Source of the DNA: Paenibacillus albidus
GTDB taxonomy: Bacteria > Bacillota > Bacilli > Paenibacillales > Paenibacillaceae
Direction of reading: 5' to 3'
Length of the DNA: 64,000 bases
NCBI RefSeq assembly: GCF_014644435.1
Contig: NZ_BMKR01000011.1
Span: 165,522 to 229,521 of the forward strand
Part shown: one piece after another, positions 15,898 through 25,187 of the stretch
Position numbering within the stretch: the first letter of the stretch is position 1
Layout of the letters: the number at the start of each line of letters is the position of its first letter
Notes under the pieces: generated by a model
Database searches by the model: none
Told to the model about the DNA's origin: nothing
The model's input: only the letters and a program-made list of their open reading frames with translations
Position numbers and translations under genes: made by a program

Positions 15898-18800
15898 TTA
15901 GGGTAGTCTTACTGCAACCACCGCTGCCATCTCGCGGGTTACCGGTGCAGACGGATCGAACGCTCCGTCAAAGCCGGTCATATATCCGAGATCCGACACA
16001 GCGTGAACCGCTGCCGAAGCATAACTGCTGATCTTGCTCTCATCCTTGAAGCTCTGCGCGTCTACAGGAGCTTCCAGTTTAAAGGCCCGGTAGATCATTA
16101 CAGCCATATCCTGGCGGCTGATCGTTCCGTTCGGATGAAAGGCTGTTTTGCTGACACCATCAATAATGCCCAGTTCTTTCGCTTTGAGCACATCTCCATA
16201 ATACCATGCACCGGCCTTCACGTCGCTGAATACCGGCGCGGAGGAAGCCGGGGCAGGTGTGTTGTTCGTCAATCTCAGCAACAGGGCTGCGAATTGCGCC
16301 CGTGTAATGTGCTGCTTCGGTGCGAATACGAGACTGTCGCTGCTTACACCCTGCATCAGCTTCTGGTCAAAAGCCTTCTGCACCGACTGCAGGGCCCAGG
16401 CCGAGATCTGTTTCTCATCGGCAAAAACCACCGCAGTGGAGCCGGAAGCTGCCGGAATCTCAGTGAAGCTGTACAGCTTCGTCTGTCCGTTCAGGAAGCG
16501 GTCATAGGCAGTCAGCGCCAGCAGAGCCTGCTCTGTGGCCAAGCCGTTGCTGGCCTTGTCCGCAGCCGCATGGGCGTATCCCCCATCAGTCTGGCGGTAG
16601 GTTGCCAGATTGCTGAGCAGTCCGCCTTTGGCTTTGACAAACCGCGCATCTCCCGGACCCGCTCCAGCCGCAGACAGAGCAATGATAACCTGCGCTACAC
16701 TTTCACTGTTCTCTTCACCGGAAAGCTTGAAGCCCCCGTTCTCCAATTGCTGCTTGGATAGCCAGTTGATGGCTTTATCGATAGCATTCTTCACAGCCGC
16801 CTGCTCTGCATGGACGGACAGTGCCGTTACAGCCATCGCCGTAATGTCCACATTATCCGCCTCGCCGCTGGTCAGCGGGAAGCCGCCGTCTTTGCTTTGC
16901 TGCTCCAGAATCCACTGGACCAGACGTTCCTTCGTCCACTGTGCATTGGCAGGGATGCTGTAATTTCCGCTATCCAGGGCGATCAGGGCAAAAATCGGTC
17001 CGTTGGTGCCTTGTTTGATCATGTTCTCGTTGTTGTAGATTTTCTCAATCAGATTGTAGCCGTCAATATTCAGCGGATTGCCGCCCGCTGCTGAAATGGC
17101 CATGGCCAAGCGCTCATAATCGGTAACTTTGCGGAACTCTCCTTGGTTCTCAGCAAGCTGGGCCTTCACCCCGCTTAAGTAGCTTGCCGGAAGAGAATTG
17201 CCGGATCGCACCAGGCCAATCGCCTGCCAGTCGCTGATCTCGCCTGCTGCCGTAATTGCTTTGGCCGTGGCGGCGATATCCTTCTTCAGCTTCTCCGCTT
17301 CAGGCTCTGCTTTGCTGCGGTCGATAACCGCATAAGCCGTGAAGTGGGTGATTTTGCCGGTCATGATTCCGGTCTTGGCATCCAAGGTAGACGGAACCGG
17401 AATCCAGCGGTTCGTGGTCTTATCCAGCCACGCTACGGTCAGATTGCCCGGATAATCCGTAGTCACAGGAATGACAAAGGACAGATCAACCGGTTTGGCA
17501 AACTTCGTGCCGTCCGGTGTGAACTCATACAGTCCGGAGACCAGCTCGGGACGGCTGGCGTTCTGCTCCTGTATGCTAATCTTCACATTACCGCCCACAG
17601 CTCCAGCCGGAACTTGCAGCTGAACCTCATTTGCATTGTCTTTCAGCGCAGCTGCCGCACCCGGAGTAACCTCCTGCGTAATGGATACCTTATTCGCTGC
17701 CAGGGTCTTGCTGATTGCTGCCGCCTCTGCCGCAGTCATTTTGTTAGCTTCGTTTGTCACCGTAGTGGTCTGTCCCACTTGATTCACAGAGAGGGTGTTG
17801 TCGCTGGTAATCGCTCCAGCCGTACCGCCTCCTGCTCCTCCCGCTCCGCCTGTAGTGCCGGAACCATCCGTAGGCTGATTCAGATCCACTCCACCGTTCG
17901 TTGTGTATCTCCAGGCGACTACATCACCGCTGGACAAAGTATACGCCCCTGCACTTACTTTTGGAAAAATGCCGTTGACGGAATACATCCAGCCGCTCAG
18001 CGGGCCCAGATCGAATTCAGAAAGACCTGCTATGGAAGAGACATACAGATTGCTGCCGCTGCCCTCAGCGATAACCTGTCCACCCAGCTGACGTACCAGC
18101 AGACTGTAAGGTGTATCCCCTCCATTCAGGGTCATTGTACGGCTCGAAAGAATCGTTCCGCGCGAGCTGTCTCCGACCACCGAAATAGTAGCTGTGGAGG
18201 CGACAGGCGCCGTTGTACTCGCGGCCTTGATGATAAGCGGCGTGGCAGTCCGTACAAGGGTCGGCACAGCGCCTTCACGGTATCCTGTCACAAGAAGCGT
18301 ATGTGTACCTGCCGCCTTGCCGGAGGTAAACGACGCGATCCCTTCAGCATTGGTCGTAACTCTATCGTCGCCGATGCTTACTTGCACTTCGGCAGCGGGA
18401 ACAGTGCTTACCGTGGTTCCTGTTGCATCAGTCCACTGTGTGACATCTTTGGTGACCTTTACCGAAAATGCTTGTCCGGATTCAGGAACAGCCGGTGTGA
18501 CTATTACTGAGTTCACAAGCTGGGTTTCCGAGAAGTCTCCATAATAGAACAGGAGCTGGTCGGCCTCTGCAAGCTTATAATCAGCCGCCCCTACATCCGG
18601 CTGTGTCCAGCGCCCGTCTTTATAGACCGCAAACATCCAGCCATCGTAAGGCCCGTACAGTTTTTCCTTAACTTCTCCTATTGAGGTTACGTACTTGCCC
18701 ATGCCGGAGCTGTTTGTGATCTCCAGCGGAATGCCTTGGGAGTCCGCCAGCTGCTCCAGTGCATCAAGCGCGGTATACCCGAGGCCTACACCTTGTCCTA

Positions 18801-20493
18801 TAAGCCCTTGTGGACCTTCGATGGATATAGAAGCCTGCTTAGGCGATACTGCAAGCTTGCTTGTATGTCTTACAACGCTTGGTACCGCATCTTTCTGATA
18901 GCCTGTAATCTCCAGCGTATGCGTTCCACCTGCCACACCTGCCGGGAAGGTAGCTACACCCTCTGCATCGGCAGTTACGGTCTGTCCGGCAACCGAGACT
19001 TGAACATCCGCAGCCGGTACAGTGTGGGTCACCACCTTTGATCCGTCCCAATCGGAGACTTCCTTTAGGACTGTGACGAAGAACTTCTTACCGGCTTCAG
19101 GGTGTTCCGGTGTAACCGAGACAGACTGTATAAAGTTCGTGACCCCATACTCCCCATAATAAAAGAGTACTTTTTCAGACGGTTGGAGCAGATAATCGCC
19201 CGCACCGACATCCGGCTGTTTCCAGTGTCCGTCTTTAGAGACTGCAAACATCCAGCCATCGTAGCCTCCGTATAGAGCCTCCGATACCCCGTCAATCATC
19301 TTTACATACTTGCCCATGGAGCTGTCTTTAATTTCCAGACTAATATTTTTGGCCTGAGCCAGCTTCTCCAGACCCTGCACCGCAGTAGCGGCATGAATGG
19401 TTCCTGCAGCAATCGGTGCTTGTGGTCCTTCAATACTTACAACAGCCTGCACCCCCGGCTTCTGTGAACCAGGCTGGGTGAAATGATAGAACGTTTCACC
19501 TTTCAAATATAAATCATAAGCAACAAGTGCCTGAAGCGCCTGCTCTGTAGCCATTCCGTTTGCACCAGAGCCTACCAAATGGCGGAAACTTCCATCGGGT
19601 AGTGCAAAACTCAAAAGATGATCCACCAGATTGCCGCCAGCTTTGGTGAATTCTGGCCCGGCCGGGTCAATCCCCATCGAGGTCAGGCCGATGATCGCCT
19701 GGGAAGTCGACTCACTGGAATGATTATATCCGCCGTCTGCTTTTTGTGCCTGGGATAACCAATTCACCGCACGGGTTCCAGCCGCTTGTACGTCCGGGTC
19801 ATCTTTGTGCAGAGAAAGGGCATTTAAAGTCATTGCCGTGATATCCGGATCACTCTGCGTACCGAAGAAGATGAAGCCGCCATCCGCATTCTGCTTGGAG
19901 AGAATTTCCTTCAGCAGCTTGGCTTGTGTCCACAGTGCATCATCCGGCACTTTATATTGCCCGGAATCAAGGGCCAGCAGGCTGTATATCGGCCCATTAA
20001 CCCCTTGTTTCGTCATTTGTCCAAAGTTGTATATTTTCTCAATCAGATTGTATCCGCCGAAGTTAGTAGCGTCACGGCCAATCGCCGTCACGGCCAGCGA
20101 AATACGCGCATAGTCCGTAACCTTGGTAAAGGTTCCGTTTGCTGCTTTAAGCGTACTCTCAAGCCCGGTACGGTAGCTGTCCGGGACCGCTGTGCCGCTG
20201 CGGGCAATGCTCATCGCATTCCATTCGGACAAGCTCCCATTAGCCAGTACATACTGTTTTGCCTTGTAAATGGCATCTGTGACACTGGCCGCTTGCGTTG
20301 CCACTTTTGCATCCACCGGAGCAGCCCCGGCATCATATGTAGCTTCAGTAACACTCGTCTCTTCCTGCACAGCAGAATTCTGTGCCTGTGCCCTAACTTG
20401 TCCTGCCGGAACCAGCGCGGTTCCGAGAACGGAAATAACCAGCAATAAGGCCAGTCCAAGCGCACAAGCCTTGGAGGTGAGTAGCTTCTTCAA
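15898..20493 (-). CDS. SLH-anchored exoprotein with duplicated transcobalamin-like modules
   Basis: Protein of 1531 residues with a Sec signal peptide (1-36). Order of domains: an alpha6/alpha6-type repeat region of the prenyltransferase/cobalamin-binding kind (about 70-340, motifs SKQNADGGFIFFG, GYNHSSESTSQAIIGL); DUF4430 module 1 (about 350-460) with a linked Ig-like repeat; DUF4430 module 2 (about 560-670) with a second Ig-like repeat; DUF4430 module 3 (about 775-870); a Gly-rich hinge; a ZU5-like beta region (about 930-1060); a second alpha6/alpha6 repeat region (about 1075-1345); and three SLH repeats (about 1355-1531). Alpha-barrel plus DUF4430 is the architecture of transcobalamin and intrinsic factor. 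Together with the cobalamin riboswitch upstream, this indicates a cell-surface corrinoid catcher. The C-terminus ends inside the third SLH repeat (VAVRLP), slightly short. First gene of the operon. Confidence 0.85.
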   Translation of the reverse strand: MKKLLTSKACALGLALLLVISVLGTALVPAGQVRAQAQNSAVQEETSVTEATYDAGAAPVDAKVATQAASVTDAIYKAKQYVLANGSLSEWNAMSIARSGTAVPDSYRTGLESTLKAANGTFTKVTDYARISLAVTAIGRDATNFGGYNLIEKIYNFGQMTKQGVNGPIYSLLALDSGQYKVPDDALWTQAKLLKEILSKQNADGGFIFFGTQSDPDITAMTLNALSLHKDDPDVQAAGTRAVNWLSQAQKADGGYNHSSESTSQAIIGLTSMGIDPAGPEFTKAGGNLVDHLLSFALPDGSFRHLVGSGANGMATEQALQALVAYDLYLKGETFYHFTQPGSQKPGVQAVVSIEGPQAPIAAGTIHAATAVQGLEKLAQAKNISLEIKDSSMGKYVKMIDGVSEALYGGYDGWMFAVSKDGHWKQPDVGAGDYLLQPSEKVLFYYGEYGVTNFIQSVSVTPEHPEAGKKFFVTVLKEVSDWDGSKVVTHTVPAADVQVSVAGQTVTADAEGVATFPAGVAGGTHTLEITGYQKDAVPSVVRHTSKLAVSPKQASISIEGPQGLIGQGVGLGYTALDALEQLADSQGIPLEITNSSGMGKYVTSIGEVKEKLYGPYDGWMFAVYKDGRWTQPDVGAADYKLAEADQLLFYYGDFSETQLVNSVIVTPAVPESGQAFSVKVTKDVTQWTDATGTTVSTVPAAEVQVSIGDDRVTTNAEGIASFTSGKAAGTHTLLVTGYREGAVPTLVRTATPLIIKAASTTAPVASTATISVVGDSSRGTILSSRTMTLNGGDTPYSLLVRQLGGQVIAEGSGSNLYVSSIAGLSEFDLGPLSGWMYSVNGIFPKVSAGAYTLSSGDVVAWRYTTNGGVDLNQPTDGSGTTGGAGGAGGGTAGAITSDNTLSVNQVGQTTTVTNEANKMTAAEAAAISKTLAANKVSITQEVTPGAAAALKDNANEVQLQVPAGAVGGNVKISIQEQNASRPELVSGLYEFTPDGTKFAKPVDLSFVIPVTTDYPGNLTVAWLDKTTNRWIPVPSTLDAKTGIMTGKITHFTAYAVIDRSKAEPEAEKLKKDIAATAKAITAAGEISDWQAIGLVRSGNSLPASYLSGVKAQLAENQGEFRKVTDYERLAMAISAAGGNPLNIDGYNLIEKIYNNENMIKQGTNGPIFALIALDSGNYSIPANAQWTKERLVQWILEQQSKDGGFPLTSGEADNVDITAMAVTALSVHAEQAAVKNAIDKAINWLSKQQLENGGFKLSGEENSESVAQVIIALSAAGAGPGDARFVKAKGGLLSNLATYRQTDGGYAHAAADKASNGLATEQALLALTAYDRFLNGQTKLYSFTEIPAASGSTAVVFADEKQISAWALQSVQKAFDQKLMQGVSSDSLVFAPKQHITRAQFAALLLRLTNNTPAPASSAPVFSDVKAGAWYYGDVLKAKELGIIDGVSKTAFHPNGTISRQDMAVMIYRAFKLEAPVDAQSFKDESKISSYASAAVHAVSDLGYMTGFDGAFDPSAPVTREMAAVVAVRLP

Positions 20494-20540
20494 ATCTTAT
20501 CCCTCTTTCCTGAAATGAATTGGGTCTTGCAGTGAACATA

Positions 20541-20567
20541 ATAAAGACCGCCCTGATAGGGGCGGCC
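20541..20567 (-). terminator. Terminator hairpin of the riboswitch expression platform
   Basis: On the minus strand GGCCGCCCC-TATCA-GGGCGGTC folds into a G+C-rich hairpin followed by TTTATTATG. It lies between the B12 box and the SLH-protein start, so ligand-bound riboswitch could favour termination. A separate 8-bp hairpin (20635-20658, CTATTCTT/AAGAATAG) sits between aptamer and terminator and may be an alternative fold. Confidence 0.65.
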
Positions 20568-20667
20568 GGGAAGAATACAAACCAAGGCTGTGTGACCAAA
20601 GAAACGGTGTCGCACATCCATCTGTACAGGTTCCCTATTCTTACCCCCCGAAGAATAGAAACGTCAG

Positions 20668-20843
20668 CAACAAGGCAGGTCTCCTGGCTCATGCCTCACT
20701 GCGGCTTTCCGCCTTCCCGTCCGTTCACAGGACAGTGGCCTACCCGAAAGCCGCTCCGCATTTACAGTGGCGGGACCGCGCCGGACTTGCACCGGGCTTC
20801 CCTTTTAAGCAGGTCCCGTCAGCGGGCCCGCACCTTGTTTCAT
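20668..20843 (-). ncRNA. Cobalamin riboswitch aptamer
   Basis: The minus strand carries the conserved landmarks in order: AAGGGAAGCCCGGTGCAAGT near 20810, GGTCCCGCCACTGTAA near 20770, GGGTAGGCCACTG near 20745, GGGAAGGCGG near 20720, and the B12 box AGCCAGGAGACCTGCC at 20689-20674. This is the class that binds adenosyl- or other cobalamins and lowers expression when B12 is plentiful. It precedes the SLH/transcobalamin-like gene and hence probably the whole ECF uptake operon. Confidence 0.95.
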
Positions 20844-21183
20844 TAGTGTATTAAATTCAATATTCACAATCATATCTATAATTCCCCTGTATGTCTATAG
20901 AAAAGCTGTTCCAATTCTCTTCCAACTCCCCTCCAACTCTATCAACAGTGCCTTGCTCTCCTGGCCCAGGTCCATTCTTATAAGTTGTCCCTTTTCCCGC
21001 TGTGCCGAATGCTTTTCTGCTGTAAAAAGTACATCCAAATCTATTAAATCCAGACCTGAAACGTAACACTGCTGCATATGGTGCATCAGAATTCCGACAG
21101 TATTGCCCATGCTCGGGTTTATTCCATCTTCAACTGCACTAAATGCAGGCAAACCTAAAATCGCGTCATTTCCTGCCCATTTT
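20843..21183. other. Intergenic stretch with no convincing gene
   Basis: Between the riboswitch and the repeat block nothing codes convincingly. Isolated copies of the dispersed motif occur (CTGCATATGGTGCATCAG near 21070, ACTGCACTAAATGCAGG near 21146). The riboswitch promoter must lie within the A/T-rich bases 20845-20885, but no good -35/-10 pair was assigned. Confidence 0.5.
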
Positions 21184-21835
21184 GATGTACAAAATACATC
21201 AGAATAACCTTTCAGCTACTCCCGGAGCGATTTGACTGTACTAAATACACTGGAGCAGCAACTGGCCATACTGGCCGCGCGCTCCAGCAGTGGGAGTGCC
21301 GGATTAGTGCTGGTTGAGTGCCTGGTAGTGAGCCGGTTAGTGAGCCGGTAGTGCGCTAGTAGTGAGCTGTGAGCTGGTAGTGAGCTGTGAGCTGGTAGTG
21401 AGCTAAGTTTTCGGTTTGGCTGTATTTTGTGCATCAGAACTTGGATAAACCGGGCTTTTTTTCGGTTTAGCTGCATTTTGTACATCAGGAAAGGCGGAAC
21501 GTGCCTGGATTTCGATGTTTGCGAAGTTTGCGATGTACAAAATACATCAGAATAACCTTTCAGGTTACTCCCAGAGCGATTTGACTGTACTAAATACACT
21601 GGAGCGGTAGCCAGCCATACTACTGGCTGTGCGCTCCATCAGAGGCAGTGCCGGCTGAGTGCCTTGTAGTGAGCTGGTAGTGGGCTAGTAGTGAGCTAAG
21701 TTTTCGGTTTGGCTGTATTTTGTGCATCAGAACTTGGATAAACCGGGCTTTTTTCGGTTTAGCTGCATTTTGTGCATCAGGAAAGGCGGAACGTGCCTGG
21801 ATTTCTATGCTTACGATGTTTGCGATGCACAAAAT
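21184..21835. repeat. Tandemly duplicated intergenic repeat (about 348 and 304 bp copies)
   Basis: Copy 1 (about 21184-21531) and copy 2 (about 21532-21835) share the same order of blocks: GATGTACAAAATACATCAG; ATAACCTTTCAG; GAGCGATTTGACTGTACT; TAGTGAGCTG simple repeats; TTTTCGGTTTGGCTGTATTT; AACTTGGATAAACCGGGC; TTCGGTTTAGCTGCATTT; and AAGGCGGAACGTGCCTGGAT. Inside copy 1 an 18-bp unit TAGTGAGCTGTGAGCTGG repeats at 21358-21405. GATGTA-CAAAA-TACATC and TAAACCGGGC...CGGTTTA are small hairpins. The short core TGTATTTTGTGCATCAG also occurs in the 9715-9905 tract. Confidence 0.75.
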
Positions 21836-21883
21836 ACAGCGGCGAACCTTTTGCTGACTCTGTATCGGTGGAGGTTCTTCCAT

Positions 21884-21942
21884 AAAAAACTCCCGAACCG
21901 CCCGGACCGTCCCCTTAAGGGGTTTGTCCGGCAATTCAGGAG
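21884..21942 (-). terminator. Terminator of the GTPase/tubulin-like operon
   Basis: Minus-strand hairpin with arms CTCCTGAATTGCCGGAC and GTCCGGGCGGTTCGGGAG (G-U wobbles and one bulge) around a CCCCTTAAGGGG inner stem, followed by TTTTTTATGG. It lies 30 bases after the stop of the last gene of the minus-strand cluster. Confidence 0.8.
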
Positions 21943-21971
21943 CTGTTCCATTGTATGTTCCGCGCCGCCGC

Positions 21972-24900
21972 TTATTTCGGCGTTGCCTCCGGGCTGGCTG
22001 CAGCGGATGGGTCGGCGCCCGATTCAGTGCCAGGCTCTGCAGTTGGTGCAGCGCTTGGCCCGGGCTCTACCATCAGTGTGTATTTCCCGGCTGTAATCAT
22101 ACTGCCCGGGGCCAAGACGGCCTTCGGCTCGAGAACCACAATCACTTCATGAGCAGGCTTAGCAAGCTTAGCCGTTGCCGGTGCCGTACCGCCTGCCGCT
22201 GGGGTCGGTCCGGGTGTGGCACCTGGCGCATCAGTCGCTGCCGCGTTGGTGCTGCCTGCGTCACCGGCTGCACCTTCTGCATTGGTGTCAGCATTGGCAG
22301 GGTCGCCGGAGCTGCCGTCCGTTGCAGCAGGACCGTCCACATCTCCGGTGCCACCGGCGTTATTACCAGCTCCGGCAGTTTCACCGCCACCGCCATCGCC
22401 ACCGGCAGCCGCAGTTTCATCTGCACCGCCATTCACACCCGCCGTTCCCGCGTCGGTCTCCTGATCCGTCCCTGCACCGCCGGCGGAATCTTCGGTCACC
22501 GCCTCTGAACCGCTAGCCTCCCCTGGCTCTCCCGTACCGGACACACCGGTACCACCAGCCCCCGCCGCTCCCGGCGACGGGACTTGACAGCTGCCCGTAG
22601 TCGAGGCCACTTGATACATCACGGCGGCCTTGTCGCCCGTCGTGACGCTAATTTCCGCCGGCTTGAAGCTGGCGCATTCCTCGGCGCTGGAGAAGACGAA
22701 CAACAGGCGGCTGCCTGCTGCAGCGCCTCCTTCACTGAGCAGACTGGCCCGGACAGGCGCCTGTCCGCTCGGAACCGGAGACGGCTGCGGAGCCAGCGCG
22801 GCGTCTTTATCGTCCGGCCGCAGCATACTGAATATAATAATGGCGGCAATCAACACTACGCCGACAATAGAGCCGGACATCAGGAGTCGAAATCGGCTGC
22901 GGCTGAACCACCGCGCCAGCGGTGAAGCCAGCTGGGAGCGGGCTTCATTGTAGACAGTCTGCAGAGCGGGCCCTGCGGCTTCAACATAACTTTTGCGGAA
23001 ATCACGGCTTTTGAACGCCTCGCGGTCGCTGTTCGTGAAATATTTCAGGATCGCCCGGCGATAACCCGGCCACAGCTTCTTGCCCGAGGCTTTAAAAAGC
23101 GGACTGCTCTGCGACCAGGCCAAAAAGCGGTAGACCGTCTCTTTATCCGTCCCGGCCTTGCGCTTCACCAGCTCCAGCAGGGCATCATAATCCAGCGGAC
23201 CACCTTCGCGGCGGCTGCTGTAGTAGAAGGCTAACGGCAGGCGTTCGAATGGCTCCGGTGAGCCCGCTTCCTTCAGCCAGCGGCGTCCCAGAAGCTGCAC
23301 ATCATCCAGCTCCTGCGGTGTCAGCTCCGCAAAAATCCCGACCTCCGGACTCTCTTCCCCGAACCAGCGGTAAGCGGCACGCAGCGCATTCGCTTTCTGC
23401 TTCGTGATCAGATCCAGCGGCGGCTGCCAATCCCCGGCCCGCTTCGGATAACGCAGGAAGGAAATCTCCAGCAGCTGCTCCTGCGTCATTTCCTGGAGCG
23501 AAAGCCGGTTCAGCAGGAACCGATCCGCCGCGTCTGCCAGCTCCTGCAATAAGGATAACGCGGATGGATGCAGAAGTGCTCCTTTGCGCAGGCCTTTTTC
23601 CGCCTTGTCCACCATCTCATGCATGGCCGATACCGCAGCGACCGGATTGGGTTCCTTCTGGAGCTTCTCCAGCAAATACTCTTTTGTATTTTCCTGAATG
23701 AACGACTGCTGCAGAGCCTCCGGCAGAAACCGGCCCCAATGCAGCACGAACCCCATAATGTCCGCAGCCTTCGCCGCTGCAGCCAGACGTATTTCCATAT
23801 AAGGCTCAAACAGCTGCTTGCGGAATACCGGCTGGGCCAATACTCTTTTGAAAAAAGCGGCACTCAGTTCATCGTTGCTCTCAATGATGCCGAAAGCGGT
23901 ATTCAGAATATCCTCGCGTCCTGCCGCTCTGCTGTTCAGCATGCCGTTGATGAAATAATCAACGATCTTGACCTTGTAATGGTGGCCCGGCAGAATGAAA
24001 TATTCCTTAAAGCTCTCCATCACTGCGGGTACAAGCAGACCTTTTTGCCGGATAAGATCATATTCACGGTCGAAGCGCTCCAGGAACAAGTCATTCAGCC
24101 GCACCCGCGAGGCCAGCGCACCCTCTGCTTGAAGATAGGACAACAATCCGCCGAGGACTGCGGTTTTGTTGTCGGCATACAAGGTTTCGTTGCCCTGCCC
24201 AATCTCATAAAAGACCGCCAGCTCATTATAGGCAGCCAGTGACAAGATACGCTCCCCTTGCTCTACCGACAGGATGCTGTCGGCAAAACGGCCAAAGTCG
24301 TCTAATCCGCCCGCGCCGCGGGCCAGCAACTTCCAGGCCAGCTCGGCATACGGCTGCCGGCCGTCGCCAAGATCGGCATTGCCGGTCCGCCCGGACGCCA
24401 GATCGAAGGTGAAATCCTTCTCTATGCTGCGGTCGCCGGGACGGAGGGCCCCTTTTTCCACAAAAGTCAAATGAATGTATTTACGGCTTTTTGGCTCGTT
24501 CGCATACGTAATCACGCCCAATCTGCGGCGGAACTCGAACGGCAATACACCCAGGAGGACCTCAGTCAGCTCGGCTGCCCGGATCGAAAGCTCCTCCACC
24601 GGCACATCAAGGGCGACATAAATTTTCTTTTTGCTGCTTACCGACATCATAACCGCCTGAAGCAGGGCCTTGAACAGCTCTTCGCCGATCCCCAGCGAAC
24701 GCAGGACCGCCATAGAATCAAGGCGGCTTGTCCTCCGCGAAGCAGGGATGGCCTCCAGCTCCGGCAGCGTCCCTCCAAGCTCTCCGGTGTAGCTCCCGGC
24801 AAAGTCAGCATGAAGATAGTCACCATAACGCTGCACAATATCGTCCGCGCGGGAAGCCGGCACCACAAAGTTATGGGCAAAAAAAGCGCTCCGCTGGCCG

Positions 24901-25187
24901 GTGAAATCCGCCGCCAGATAGCGGCTCTGCCCGATGACGGTCTCATTCGTTTCGGTGTGGAACAGATGCAGCGCAGCCGGGTAGGCCGCTTCGCTCTTCT
25001 CCCCGCGCATTGCCAGTTCAGCCGGAGCATCGTAGAGGCAGAAGGGATGCAGTATTTTTTTGACAAAATTGTTGTCGAGACTCCCGGATTTCGATACCGT
25101 ATCAAAACCTTCTGTAGACCGGTAAACGCCGCGCCGCTCGCGGGTATACATCTGCTGTGCAATCTTCGCCCCTGAATGGGTACTCAC
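21972..25187 (-). CDS. GTPase-associated protein 1 (GAP1)-like membrane-anchored protein
   Basis: Protein of 1071 residues. The N-terminus (about 8-120) reads QQMYTRERRGVYRSTEGFDT followed by VSKSGSLDNNFVKKILHP, which I recognise as the N-terminal domain of GTPase-associated protein 1 families. A long alpha-helical middle region (about 150-740) lacks catalytic motifs. One membrane helix (about 765-790, IVGVVLIAAIIIFSML) follows a basic stretch. The last 280 residues are a Gly/Ala/Thr/Pro-rich tail with short beta-like segments (VKISVTTGDKAAVMYQV-type near 835; HEVIVVLEPKAVLAPG near 1010), probably extracellular. The GTG start overlaps the stop of the GTPase gene (GTGA), with GGGGAG upstream. 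Such proteins occur beside double-GTPase-type genes, as here. Last gene of the operon. The function of the family is unproven. Confidence 0.7.
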   Translation of the reverse strand: MSTHSGAKIAQQMYTRERRGVYRSTEGFDTVSKSGSLDNNFVKKILHPFCLYDAPAELAMRGEKSEAAYPAALHLFHTETNETVIGQSRYLAADFTGQRSAFFAHNFVVPASRADDIVQRYGDYLHADFAGSYTGELGGTLPELEAIPASRRTSRLDSMAVLRSLGIGEELFKALLQAVMMSVSSKKKIYVALDVPVEELSIRAAELTEVLLGVLPFEFRRRLGVITYANEPKSRKYIHLTFVEKGALRPGDRSIEKDFTFDLASGRTGNADLGDGRQPYAELAWKLLARGAGGLDDFGRFADSILSVEQGERILSLAAYNELAVFYEIGQGNETLYADNKTAVLGGLLSYLQAEGALASRVRLNDLFLERFDREYDLIRQKGLLVPAVMESFKEYFILPGHHYKVKIVDYFINGMLNSRAAGREDILNTAFGIIESNDELSAAFFKRVLAQPVFRKQLFEPYMEIRLAAAAKAADIMGFVLHWGRFLPEALQQSFIQENTKEYLLEKLQKEPNPVAAVSAMHEMVDKAEKGLRKGALLHPSALSLLQELADAADRFLLNRLSLQEMTQEQLLEISFLRYPKRAGDWQPPLDLITKQKANALRAAYRWFGEESPEVGIFAELTPQELDDVQLLGRRWLKEAGSPEPFERLPLAFYYSSRREGGPLDYDALLELVKRKAGTDKETVYRFLAWSQSSPLFKASGKKLWPGYRRAILKYFTNSDREAFKSRDFRKSYVEAAGPALQTVYNEARSQLASPLARWFSRSRFRLLMSGSIVGVVLIAAIIIFSMLRPDDKDAALAPQPSPVPSGQAPVRASLLSEGGAAAGSRLLFVFSSAEECASFKPAEISVTTGDKAAVMYQVASTTGSCQVPSPGAAGAGGTGVSGTGEPGEASGSEAVTEDSAGGAGTDQETDAGTAGVNGGADETAAAGGDGGGGETAGAGNNAGGTGDVDGPAATDGSSGDPANADTNAEGAAGDAGSTNAAATDAPGATPGPTPAAGGTAPATAKLAKPAHEVIVVLEPKAVLAPGSMITAGKYTLMVEPGPSAAPTAEPGTESGADPSAAASPEATPK

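Noticed and set aside
17344..18510. Long plus-strand frame inside the SLH gene
   Set aside because: It is antisense to the conserved DUF4430 and ZU5 regions and has no recognisable domain.
21216..21599. Minus-strand frames with NRK-rich peptides across the repeat tract
   Set aside because: They follow the duplicated repeat units, lack ribosome sites and are not conserved domains.
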